Below, in pieces: positions 1-7,015 of a DNA stretch of 34,601 nucleotides; position 1 is the stretch's first letter; every line of letters starts with the position of its first letter. Under the pieces are notes generated by a model that searched no databases, had not been told where the DNA came from, and worked only from the letters and a program-made list of their open reading frames with translations. The DNA lies in NCBI GenBank assembly GCA_019694555.1, contig JAIBBS010000081.1, positions 1 to 34,601 of the forward strand, given 5' to 3'. The DNA comes from Nannocystaceae bacterium (lineage in GTDB: Bacteria; Myxococcota_A; Polyangia; Nannocystales; Nannocystaceae). Made by a program: the position numbers and the translations under genes.

Positions 1-114
1 TGCGACGGCTGCATCTGCGAGGACTGCGTCTGCGGGATCCTGCCCGGCTGCTGCACCAACCAGTGGTCCGGCGTGTGCGGCCTGGCGTGTCAGTTCTGCG
101 GCGGCTGCGGCTAG
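1..114 (+). CDS. C-terminal end of a Cys-rich protein (partial)
   Basis: The reading frame is open from the first base to a TAG at 112-114 and gives 37 residues, 12 of them Cys, in a pattern of CxC, CC and CxxC pairs. A CC-(x)4-W-(x)3-C segment (CCTNQWSGVC) resembles the CCxxxWDxxC motifs common in Cys-rich repeats of secreted myxobacterial proteins. Such proteins are normally extracytoplasmic with disulfide-bonded modules, but the N-terminus lies outside the window, so domain content and localisation cannot be judged. A short GC hairpin follows 6 bases after the stop. Function unknown. Confidence 0.75.
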   Translation, partial: CDGCICEDCVCGILPGCCTNQWSGVCGLACQFCGGCG

Positions 115-120
115 GAGCGT

Positions 121-136
121 GACCCCGCGAGGGGTC
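121..136 (+). terminator. Short GC hairpin after the Cys-rich gene
   Basis: GACCCC and GGGGTC form a perfect 6-bp stem closing a GCGA (GNRA-type) tetraloop, 6 bases after the TAG of the upstream gene. No U-tract follows; a C-rich run does. It may be a 3'-end stabiliser or weak terminator. It is followed at about 141-180 by an imperfect hexamer repeat of the CCCGTG/CCCGAG/CCCCTG type, with no other obvious role. Confidence 0.35.
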
Positions 137-195
137 TGCTCCCCCGTGCCCGAGCCCGTGCCCCTGCCCGTGCCCGCCCCGCGCCCGCGACAGCC

Positions 196-1137
196 TCAAG
201 GCGGCCGCAACCGCACGACCTGCCCACGCCCCCCGCCACCCCCAGGCCCACCCCCAGGCTGAATCGGCGGCAGCATCGCGACCTGCTTCTCGATCACCGG
301 CAACGCCCGCAGCAGCGTCGCCTCCGCGTGCAGCTCCGACGTACCGACGTCGCACGCGAGCACCACGCGATAGATCCCACCGAACCCCCGCGAGATGAAC
401 CCCCACGGCTCGGCCCCCGTGGCCGACTGCTTCGCATCGCCGCCCGCCCGCCGCGCCGCCGCGATCGCCCGCATGGTCGCGATCATCTGCCGCCACTGCG
501 CCAGCGTCCGCACCGGCCCCGACTGCGCGAGCCGGCTCGCAGCCCGCACGATGCGGTTGCGATCCTCGGCCGCGACGTCCGCGAGCGCCGCGTCGAGCTC
601 GCTCGCCGACGCGACCACCAGCGCCGCCAGCTCGCGCCCGTGCTTGGCCGCGGCCTGGGCCGCCGCCGTGACCCACGACGCGACATCGACGTCCTCGGCC
701 CCGCGCGGCTGCAGCGAGCTGCCCCAGATCATCGGCGATGCGTCGTCGATCACCACCGCCGCGATCGCGGCCGCGCGATCGACCACCTGCGTGAGCGTCT
801 CGTCGAGCGCGTGGGCTGCGAGCTCGGTGCCGGTCATCGGCGCGGGCGCGCGGGCCAGCGCCGCGTCGAACGTGGTCGAGAAGGTCTGCGCCAGCGCGAC
901 CAGCTTCTCGCGCCTCGCGTCGGCGTCGATCGGCGGGATACCGAAGATCGCGTGCAGGCGGAAGCCGCCGGCGAGCTCGACCCAGATCGCCTCGGGCGCC
1001 GGCGCGCGCAGCGTGAGCTCCAGCCGCACGTCGTCGGCCTCGAGCTCGCGCGCGACCAGCTCGAGCAGGCGCTGCAGCGCATCCACGACCGCCAGCGTAT
1101 CGCAGCGCTCTCGCGCCGGACAGCGCGCGGACGCCAA
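196..1137 (-). CDS. Hypothetical protein, possible roadblock/LC7-like fold
   Basis: A 313-residue protein with no signal peptide or membrane segment, so probably cytoplasmic. It is rich in Ala and predicted alpha/beta. Two stretches, around residues 120-150 (AAVVIDDASPMIWGSS) and 250-290 (GGIYRVVLACD, then SELHAEATLLRALP), resemble beta-strand/helix patterns of roadblock/LC7-type dimerisation domains. That resemblance is weak and is inference. The C-terminus is a Gly/Pro tail ending GQVVRLRPP. The first start is TTG at 1137; GTG at 1086 (...VDALQRLLELVAREL) is an alternative. It is divergent from the lipoprotein at 1188, with about 50 bp between them. Strong GC3 bias supports real coding. No function can be assigned. 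Confidence 0.65.
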   Translation of the reverse strand: MASARCPARERCDTLAVVDALQRLLELVARELEADDVRLELTLRAPAPEAIWVELAGGFRLHAIFGIPPIDADARREKLVALAQTFSTTFDAALARAPAPMTGTELAAHALDETLTQVVDRAAAIAAVVIDDASPMIWGSSLQPRGAEDVDVASWVTAAAQAAAKHGRELAALVVASASELDAALADVAAEDRNRIVRAASRLAQSGPVRTLAQWRQMIATMRAIAAARRAGGDAKQSATGAEPWGFISRGFGGIYRVVLACDVGTSELHAEATLLRALPVIEKQVAMLPPIQPGGGPGGGGGRGQVVRLRPP

Positions 1138-1187
1138 CGCCCGACGCCGAGGCGAAAGCCCCGCGGCCGCAGCGGCGTTCGGGGGCC

Positions 1188-1460
1188 ATGAACGCGAAGA
1201 CCCTCACGATCGCGCTCGTGCTCGCCGCCTTGGGCGCGTGCACGGGCAAGAAGGACACGACCAAGCCCGACGGCAAGGGCGGCGTCTGCACCGAAGAGGC
1301 CAAGGTCTGCCCGGACGGCAGCTCGGTCTCACGCTCCGGACCCAACTGCGAGTTCGCGGCCTGCCCCGAGGCGAAGGACGGCGAGCCCGTGCCCGACCAG
1401 ACCGACGACGCCGACAAGGACGGCGGCGGCGAGGCCGAGCCCGCAGACGACGCGCAGTGA
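1188..1460 (+). CDS. Small Cys-rich lipoprotein
   Basis: A 90-residue protein. Residues 1-18 form a lipoprotein signal peptide: basic start, hydrophobic LTIALVLAALGA, lipobox LGAC with Cys18. The mature part has a compact motif with four Cys, CTEEAKVCPDGSSVSRSGPNCEFAACP-like in spacing (Cys34, Cys41, Cys53, Cys58). This C-(x)6-CPDGS-(x)n-GPxCEFxxCP signature recurs in many small bacterial secreted proteins of unknown function. The tail is acidic and low-complexity (Asp/Glu/Gly). It is expected to sit on the periplasmic face of the inner membrane or be sorted to the outer membrane. The start is the only ATG before the hydrophobic core. A large hairpin lies just after the stop. Confidence 0.8.
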   Translation: MNAKTLTIALVLAALGACTGKKDTTKPDGKGGVCTEEAKVCPDGSSVSRSGPNCEFAACPEAKDGEPVPDQTDDADKDGGGEAEPADDAQ

Positions 1461-1467
1461 TCCTGGT

Positions 1468-1510
1468 GGTGGCGCGCGCGGTCGAGCGGGCCGCGGCCGC
1501 GCGCGTCACC
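1468..1510. terminator. Bidirectional GC-rich hairpin between convergent genes
   Basis: GGTGGCGCGCGCGG (1468-1481) pairs with CCGCGCGCGTCACC (1497-1510): 14 base pairs with one G-U wobble, around a 15-base loop. It lies 7 bases after the stop of the small lipoprotein gene (1460) and overlaps the stop codon (1506-1508) of the convergent exonuclease gene, so it could end transcription in both directions. No U-tract is present on either strand, so intrinsic termination is not certain. Confidence 0.5.
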
Positions 1511-2618
1511 AGTCTTCGCGGTAGCGCAGCAATTGATCGCGCACGCGCTGGAACACACCCGTGGTCGCACGCACGTCGCCGGCGTTGTACAGCGCGATCT
1601 GGTTGAGGTCGCCCTTGGCGTACGCGGTCGCGACCATCGAGCCGTCCATCGATTCCTTGGGGCTGGCCAGGCCCAGCGCCCAGCACACCACGTCGAGCGA
1701 CGCGGGCCCGCGGCTGCCGCCGCTGCCGCTGCCGAGCACCGCGAACAAATCGAGGTGCGGCCGCAGCGAGTACTTGTTGCCCAGCAGATCGGTGCGCACG
1801 GGCACGCCGTGGATCAGCGAGCGACCGATCAGAAACGGCACGTCGAAGCCGCGGCCGTTGTAGCTGACGACGACGTTGGCGGTGCCGGCGAGCGACCAGA
1901 ACGCCTGCAGCAGCTCGACCTCGCTGACGGGGCGGATCCAGTGCGGCAAGCTGGCCTGCGCCTGCGCCGACGCGCCCGCGGGCGGCACCACGAACACCGT
2001 GACGTCCTGCGTGCGCGGATCCTGCTCGCCGTTGCCGACCGCGAGCGAGACCACCTGGCCGAAGTACGGCGACAGGCTCATGACCTTGGCCTGGTCCCAC
2101 TCGTTGCGCTCGGCGTGCTTGGCCACCGCCTGCGCGATGGTCGGCGGAGCCTTGCGCAGATCGACCGCGGGCACGGTCTCGATGTCGAAGACCAGCACGT
2201 CGCAGACCAGATCGCCGACCAGCGCCGCGCCTTCGTCGGCGAGCAGCGCGGGGTCGTAGCCGGGCTCGCCCGGACTCGCGCGCCGCAGCCCTCGCACCGA
2301 CAGCTGCAGCGCGCCTTTGTACTCGTCGATCTCGAACAGCGCCTTGACGTGCGCGCCGACCTCGAGCTCCTCGGCCGCCGTCATCGCACGCGTCGCGTCG
2401 CTCCAGATCTTGCCCGCGACCGTGCGGCCGCGATCGGCGAGGCGGATCTCCCAAAACGGCTTGCCCGCGCGGGTCTGCCCGCGACGCAGGTGGCGGATCA
2501 CCGCGAACGCGGTGTGCATGCCGATGCCGGGCTCGAGCGCTGCGAGCTCCGCGACATGCGTGACATCGTGCTGATCCATCGGCGCGGCAGCCCGGCCCGG
2601 CGGCCGGGCCCCCAGCAT
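1506..2618 (-). CDS. OB-fold protein with DnaQ/PolB-like 3'-5' exonuclease domain
   Basis: 370 residues. Residues 35-115 look like an OB-fold nucleic-acid-binding domain of the type in YhaM (AVIRHLRRGQTRAGKPFWEI, then VKALFEIDEYKGALQL). Residues 138-365 match the predicted 3'-5' exonuclease family related to the PolB proofreading domain. ExoI is VFDIET with D145 and E147, ExoII is SYNGRGFDVPF with D259, and the ExoIII region has YNAGDVRAT with D348; the family segment PKESMDGSMV is also present. All acidic metal ligands are kept, so it is probably an active two-metal exonuclease on DNA or RNA. In YhaM the OB-fold is joined to an HD nuclease; here a DEDD nuclease takes that place. ATG 2618 is the first start; ATG 2579 (MDQHDV) would remove a Pro/Arg-rich leader and is equally likely. 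The gene is convergent with the small lipoprotein. Confidence 0.85.
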   Translation of the reverse strand: MLGARPPGRAAAPMDQHDVTHVAELAALEPGIGMHTAFAVIRHLRRGQTRAGKPFWEIRLADRGRTVAGKIWSDATRAMTAAEELEVGAHVKALFEIDEYKGALQLSVRGLRRASPGEPGYDPALLADEGAALVGDLVCDVLVFDIETVPAVDLRKAPPTIAQAVAKHAERNEWDQAKVMSLSPYFGQVVSLAVGNGEQDPRTQDVTVFVVPPAGASAQAQASLPHWIRPVSEVELLQAFWSLAGTANVVVSYNGRGFDVPFLIGRSLIHGVPVRTDLLGNKYSLRPHLDLFAVLGSGSGGSRGPASLDVVCWALGLASPKESMDGSMVATAYAKGDLNQIALYNAGDVRATTGVFQRVRDQLLRYREDW

Positions 2619-2789
2619 AGCCGAATCCCGGCAGCGGCCCGCAGCCGCCCCGCGCGCGCCCCTGCGACCACCTGGCGCGCGCGGGATCGCGGACGCGAGG
2701 GTTGTGTTATCAACCCGCTGGCGTCACTGCCCTCGCGCCGGCCGAGCCCGCTCGGTGCAGCGCAGCGTCGCCGAGCAAGGAGATCCACG

Positions 2790-3209
<420 letters not shown>

Positions 3210-3241
3210 ACCGCGCGCCGCAATCGCGGCGCCCATGCGAG

Positions 3242-3276
3242 AGCGCCCGGTGGTCACCGACCGCCGGGCGCTTTTT
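3242..3276 (+). terminator. Intrinsic terminator of the rubrerythrin gene
   Basis: AGCGCCCGGTGGTC (3242-3255) pairs with GACCGCCGGGCGCT (3259-3272), a 14-bp stem with one G-U wobble and a 3-base ACC loop, followed directly by TTTTT. It lies 33 bases after the rubrerythrin stop. It is the only classical U-tract terminator seen in the window. Confidence 0.92.
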
Positions 3277-3287
3277 CGTTCACGGCA

Positions 3288-3950
3288 TCACGCCGAGCAA
3301 TCGACCGGCAGGTACACCGGGTCGTAGCAACTGGTGAGCTCGAAGTCGAAGGTGCCGGTGAAGAGCGCACCGCACCAGACGCGCACTTCGTCGTGATACG
3401 AGGTCCCGGGCTCCATGCCCAAGATGATCGGCACGGCGTTGAACCGATCGATCTTGGCGATGTCGGCCGGCACGGCACTGCGCGCGGAGCTGATCCAGTT
3501 GACGGTGAACTCGGTGCCCTCGGGCACGGAGATCGAGGCCGGCTGCAGCGTGAAGGTGCAGTCGTCGTGCGCGATGAAGGTGACGTCGAGCACGCCGTCT
3601 TGCAGCTCGCCGCCGCTGCTGCTCGACTCGCCGCCGCTGCCGCCCGAGCCGCTGCCGTCGGCTCCGCTGGCGCTGCTCGAGCTGCCGGCATCGTCGGTGG
3701 CGGTGGCGGTCGCGTCGCTGCTCGAGCTGCTGCCGGCGGCGGTGTCGCTGGCCGCGCTGGCGCTGGCCGAGCTCGCGCCGCTGCTGCCGGCGCCGCTCGA
3801 GCCACCGCCCTCGGCGGTCGCGCTGGCGCTCGCGCTGGCCGAGCCGCTGCCACCGCCCGAGAGCGTCGCGGTGCCACCGCTGTCGTGGCAGGCCAGCGCG
3901 AACGAAACCACGGCCAACGACGGGATCGACGCTCTCGGTGACGCGCGCAT
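3288..3950 (-). CDS. Linker lipoprotein with C-terminal beta-sandwich-like domain
   Basis: 220 residues. The signal peptide MRASPRASIPSLAVVSFALAC ends in a lipobox with Cys21. About 90 residues of nearly pure Ser/Ala/Gly/Thr/Asp follow, a flexible spacer typical of Nannocystis-type lipoproteins. The last 105 residues are a folded domain (VLDVTFIAHDDCTFTL, ISVPEGTEFTVNWIS, GTSYHDEVRVWCGALFTG) with four Cys. Its strand pattern recalls a cupredoxin-like or carbohydrate-binding beta sandwich, but no clear copper-ligand set is visible. It is probably surface or periplasm exposed; the role is unknown. ATG 3950 is chosen because it places the signal peptide at the N-terminus. Longer upstream reading in this frame runs antisense through the oxidoreductase gene and is not credible. 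Confidence 0.82.
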   Translation of the reverse strand: MRASPRASIPSLAVVSFALACHDSGGTATLSGGGSGSASASASATAEGGGSSGAGSSGASSASASAASDTAAGSSSSSDATATATDDAGSSSSASGADGSGSGGSGGESSSSGGELQDGVLDVTFIAHDDCTFTLQPASISVPEGTEFTVNWISSARSAVPADIAKIDRFNAVPIILGMEPGTSYHDEVRVWCGALFTGTFDFELTSCYDPVYLPVDCSA

Positions 3951-4025
3951 GGACGGGTCCTCGACGACAAGGACGCAGCCGCGCGGCCGTGGTTGCGCCC
4001 GGGGCGGCTCTGGTATGTGTGGGCC

Positions 4026-4997
4026 ATGCGAGCAGTGCGTTGCCACGAGCTCACCGGGCCCGCGGGCCTGCGCGTCGACACGATCGATCCGCCGACGCCG
4101 GGGCCCGACCAGGTCGTGGTCGAGGTCCGCGCCGCGGGCGTCAACTTCCCGGACGTGCTCATCACGCAGGGCAAGTACCAGTTCGATCCGCCGCGACCGT
4201 TCGTGCTCGGCGGCGAGGTCGCGGGCATCGTCACCGCGGTGGGTGCGAACGTGCAGCAGCTCGCGCCCGGCGATCGCGTGTGCGCGACGATGCTCGCGGG
4301 CGCGTTCGCGGAGCAGGCCTGCTGCAACGCGGCGATGACCGTGCGCCTGCCGGCCGGCGTGGCGTTCGAGGCCGCGGCGGCGCTGCCGGTGGCGTACGGC
4401 ACGACGCTGCACGCGCTGGTCGATCGCGCGGCGCTGCAGCGCGACCAGACGCTGCTGGTGCTGGGCGCCGGCGGTGGTGTGGGCCTGGCGGCGGTGCAGC
4501 TGGGCAGGCGCCTGGGCGCGCGCGTGATCGCGGCGGCGTCGAGCGAGGCCAAGCTGGCGATCGCGAAGGCGCACGGCGCCGACGCGACCATCGACGTCTC
4601 GCGCGAGGATCTGCGCGCGCGCGCGAAGGCGTTGGCGCCCGAGGGCGTCGACGTGGTCTACGACCCGGTCGGCGGCGCGCTGACCGAGGCCGCGGTGCGC
4701 AGCCTGGGCTGGCAAGGGCGCCTGCTGGTGGTCGGCTTCGCCAGCGGCGAGATCCCGAAGCTGCCGCTCAACCTGGTGCTGCTCAAGGGCTGCCAGATCG
4801 TCGGCGTGTTCTGGGGTGCGTTCGCCAACCGCGAGCCCGCGCGCAACCGGGCCCACCTCGAGCAGCTGCTGCAGTGGCTGGCGCAGGGCGAGCTGGTGCC
4901 GCATCTCGACGCGGTGCTGCCACTCGATCGTGCAGCCGAGGCGCTGCAGCGGCTCGCGGATCGACGCGTGCGCGGCAAGCTCGTGCTGGTGCCGTGA
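4026..4997 (+). CDS. NADPH:quinone oxidoreductase-like MDR enzyme
   Basis: 323 residues of the zinc-independent medium-chain dehydrogenase/reductase family (quinone oxidoreductase/zeta-crystallin type). Members use NADPH to reduce quinones or enones in the cytosol. The N-terminal GroES-like catalytic domain has EVRAAGVNFPDVLITQGKY and PFVLGGEVAGIV. The Rossmann domain starts near residue 145 with LVLGAGGGVGLAAVQLG, and YDPVGG, VVGFASGEIP and the C-terminal RAAEALQRLADRRVRGKLVL follow, as usual for the family. Cys zinc ligands of the alcohol dehydrogenase branch are absent. ATG 4026 (MRAVRCHEL) matches the usual family start; TTG 3993 adds 11 residues with no support. It is divergent from the linker lipoprotein. 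The physiological substrate cannot be read from sequence. Confidence 0.9.
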   Translation: MRAVRCHELTGPAGLRVDTIDPPTPGPDQVVVEVRAAGVNFPDVLITQGKYQFDPPRPFVLGGEVAGIVTAVGANVQQLAPGDRVCATMLAGAFAEQACCNAAMTVRLPAGVAFEAAAALPVAYGTTLHALVDRAALQRDQTLLVLGAGGGVGLAAVQLGRRLGARVIAAASSEAKLAIAKAHGADATIDVSREDLRARAKALAPEGVDVVYDPVGGALTEAAVRSLGWQGRLLVVGFASGEIPKLPLNLVLLKGCQIVGVFWGAFANREPARNRAHLEQLLQWLAQGELVPHLDAVLPLDRAAEALQRLADRRVRGKLVLVP

Positions 4998-5108
4998 TCG
5001 CGGCGCAGTCCAGGCACAGGACGCTCCGCGACGGCGAAGCCGGTCACGGGACCCCTCACCGTCCGGTCGCTGCGCGACGAGAGCCTGTCAGCATTCGCGG
5101 ACGCGCTC

Positions 5109-5609
5109 TCAGCCCGCGGGCCGCTCGATGTCCTGGAGGCGCGCGCTGGCATGCGCACGGGCGAGGTCGCGGCGGATCGAGATCACGGCTGCGATCGCGG
5201 CGGCGACGGCACCGAGCGCCATCGCACCGTACAGCGCGCGCTCGTACCACGGCTGCCACGGCTCGAGCCCGGCGGCGGTGAGGGTGGTCGCGATCGCGGC
5301 GCCGAGCAACCACGGCAGCACCAGCGACAGCGCGAAGCGCAGCCGCGCGACGCCGCTGCGGTGGTGGCAGTGCGGGCATGGCAGGCTCGCGGCCGAGACC
5401 CGCGCGGACTTGCGCGCCCGCGTGCGCGCGCGCTCGTAGGCGGCCTCGACCAGCGCCTCGGGCTCACCGGCCTTCGCGAACCACCGCGGGTGACCGACGG
5501 CCGAGAGGCCCTTGTCGGTGATCTGCACGCTCGCACGGCACCCACACGCCGTGCAGCGAAACGGCACGGTCACGGTCAGGCTCACGATGGCGGTGTGCGG
5601 GATCCTCAT
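5109..5609 (-). CDS. Small zinc-ribbon membrane protein
   Basis: 166 residues. The N-terminal half carries two Cys pairs, FRCTACGCRAS (about residues 18-22) and SLPCPHCHHRSG (about 76-79), which together could form a zinc ribbon. Two hydrophobic segments follow (FALSLVLPWLLGAAIATTLTAAGL and ALYGAMALGAVAAAIAAVISI), predicted as membrane helices with an RRD stop-transfer end. The likely topology is a cytoplasmic ribbon tethered to the inner membrane. ATG 5609 (MRIPHTAIVSL) is chosen because residues upstream in frame are Arg/Ala-rich low complexity. It resembles in plan the protein at 20389-20688. Function unknown. Confidence 0.75.
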   Translation of the reverse strand: MRIPHTAIVSLTVTVPFRCTACGCRASVQITDKGLSAVGHPRWFAKAGEPEALVEAAYERARTRARKSARVSAASLPCPHCHHRSGVARLRFALSLVLPWLLGAAIATTLTAAGLEPWQPWYERALYGAMALGAVAAAIAAVISIRRDLARAHASARLQDIERPAG

Positions 5610-5689
5610 CGACCACGACAGTGACACGAGCCGGGCAAATCGATTCCTCGGCCCCGCCGGCACTGCGGTGGCCGCGCGCCCGACCCGTC

Positions 5690-6208
5690 TCAGGGCCGGC
5701 GCGCGGCCTCGCGCGCGAGATCCTCGTCGAACACGCCCAAGAGCATGAGCTCGTCGTCGTCGAGCACGACGACCTCGCCGCGCCGCTGCGGCTCCCGCGG
5801 CCGCGGCCGCGCGGCGGGTCGCGGCGGCGCGTGTGGAATCACCAGCACGCCCGCGCGCGGCGGGCACGGCACCTCGTAGCCCGCGGCGTCGACACAGGCA
5901 TCGGCGGCCGCGGGTTCATCGACGCGATACGGCGCGCACGCGAGCGCGGCCGCGGCCACCGCCGCCGCGACCACGCCCGCGCCGCCGCGGCGCAGCACGA
6001 CCTCGCCATCACGACGCACGCGATACGCGATGCACAACCGGCGGCCGGCGTGCGCGTGGATCAGCGCGTCCACCTCCGCGGCGGTGCGTCGCGACAGATC
6101 GTGCACCGGCTGGCTGCAGCGATCGCACCACGCGGGCGCGCGCGCGTCGGCCGGACGGCCGACGAAGCCGGTGCAGCGGTACGCGAGCGGGAGACGCCGG
6201 GCGTGCAT
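5690..6208 (-). CDS. Small Cys-pair protein with one membrane segment
   Basis: 172 residues. The first 70 contain a conserved-looking module, WCDRCSQPVHDLSRRTAAEVDALI...GRRLCIAYRVRRDGEVV, built on a CxxC pair, the phrase VHDLS and LCIAYR. I recall similar modules (CxxC-x-VxNLSxMT...LCVRYR) in uncharacterised proteobacterial proteins, but have no function for them. One hydrophobic segment follows (AGVVAAAVAAAALACAPY), then a Pro/Arg-rich low-complexity stretch and an acidic end (VVVLDDDELMLLGVFDED). The topology would be a cytoplasmic Cys-pair domain with a periplasmic tail. ATG 6208 precedes the conserved module. It is in tandem with the zinc-ribbon membrane protein gene downstream (80-bp gap), so the two may be co-transcribed. 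Confidence 0.72.
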   Translation of the reverse strand: MHARRLPLAYRCTGFVGRPADARAPAWCDRCSQPVHDLSRRTAAEVDALIHAHAGRRLCIAYRVRRDGEVVLRRGGAGVVAAAVAAAALACAPYRVDEPAAADACVDAAGYEVPCPPRAGVLVIPHAPPRPAARPRPREPQRRGEVVVLDDDELMLLGVFDEDLAREAARRP

Positions 6209-6403
6209 GCGCGGGGGTCCTTGGCCGGGTGAGGTGGGATCTGTGATCGCGGGGCGACGCGGCCGCAGCGGTGCACCCCGCGAGGGAGGCCCGGGTTCGT
6301 CCGCTCGCCGTGAGCACCGCCCACCGTGTGGACCGCGGTTGCTCGGCACCCCTGGCACCCGTAGGGTTCGATCGCCGGAGTCGGCAATCGTGGAGGTGGA
6401 GTC

Positions 6404-6799
6404 ATGGCCGGACAGCTCATCGTCGTGCAGAGGAAAGTGACCCTCAACTATTCGAATCTTCCCGTCAGCACGACGTACGAGTACGTCCACGCCGGCGCAA
6501 TCAACGTCGTCCACGCACGTGAGATCATCCTCAACGTACGGATGACACAGAAGAACTTCGGCGCCGGGGCCACCGGGACCGTGTTCGTGCGCGGGATCTA
6601 CCCGGATCCTGACGACCCCGAGGTCGTCGGGGCCGACTTCCTCACCGTCGCGCTGAACGCCGTCTCCGTCGGCATCAACACCGCGACGCAGGTGAACAAC
6701 ATCCCCGCGTGGGTGCGCGTCGGCACCCGCTGGGTGCAGCCCTCGGGCGCGACCCAGCTGATGGCGACGTACTCGCTCGAGCTGGTCGTGCGCGAGTAG
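6404..6799 (+). CDS. Orphan beta-rich protein, unknown
   Basis: 131 residues with no signal peptide and no membrane segment. Alternating hydrophobic residues throughout (QLIVVQRKVTLNYS, REIILNVRMTQ, GTVFVRGIYPD, YSLELVVRE) predict an all-beta, single-domain sandwich. There are no Cys. The start is secure: GGAGGTGGAG at 6392-6401 is the strongest ribosome-binding site in the window and ends just before ATG 6404, suggesting high expression. Codon use is less GC3-extreme than in the flanks. It is followed on the same strand, after about 215 bp without a gene, by the protease. I do not recognise the family; a structural or particle-associated role is possible but unsupported. Confidence 0.72.
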   Translation: MAGQLIVVQRKVTLNYSNLPVSTTYEYVHAGAINVVHAREIILNVRMTQKNFGAGATGTVFVRGIYPDPDDPEVVGADFLTVALNAVSVGINTATQVNNIPAWVRVGTRWVQPSGATQLMATYSLELVVRE

Positions 6800-7015
6800 A
6801 TGCAGTAGCGCGCCGATGCAATGCCGCGGAACCGACGACTTCGGTGGCGACCTCCGTAGCCCAAGCCCCGGTGACGCCTTGCTGAACGGGCCGAAATTGG
6901 TCGAAGCAAGAACTGCAGCGGCACTCGGTCGCCCACCCGCACCTCGACGGATTGGCTGCTTCGTGCTTCATGTTTCCCGTGCACTCGTTCGATGCGAGCG
7001 AGAAGTGAGAACCTG

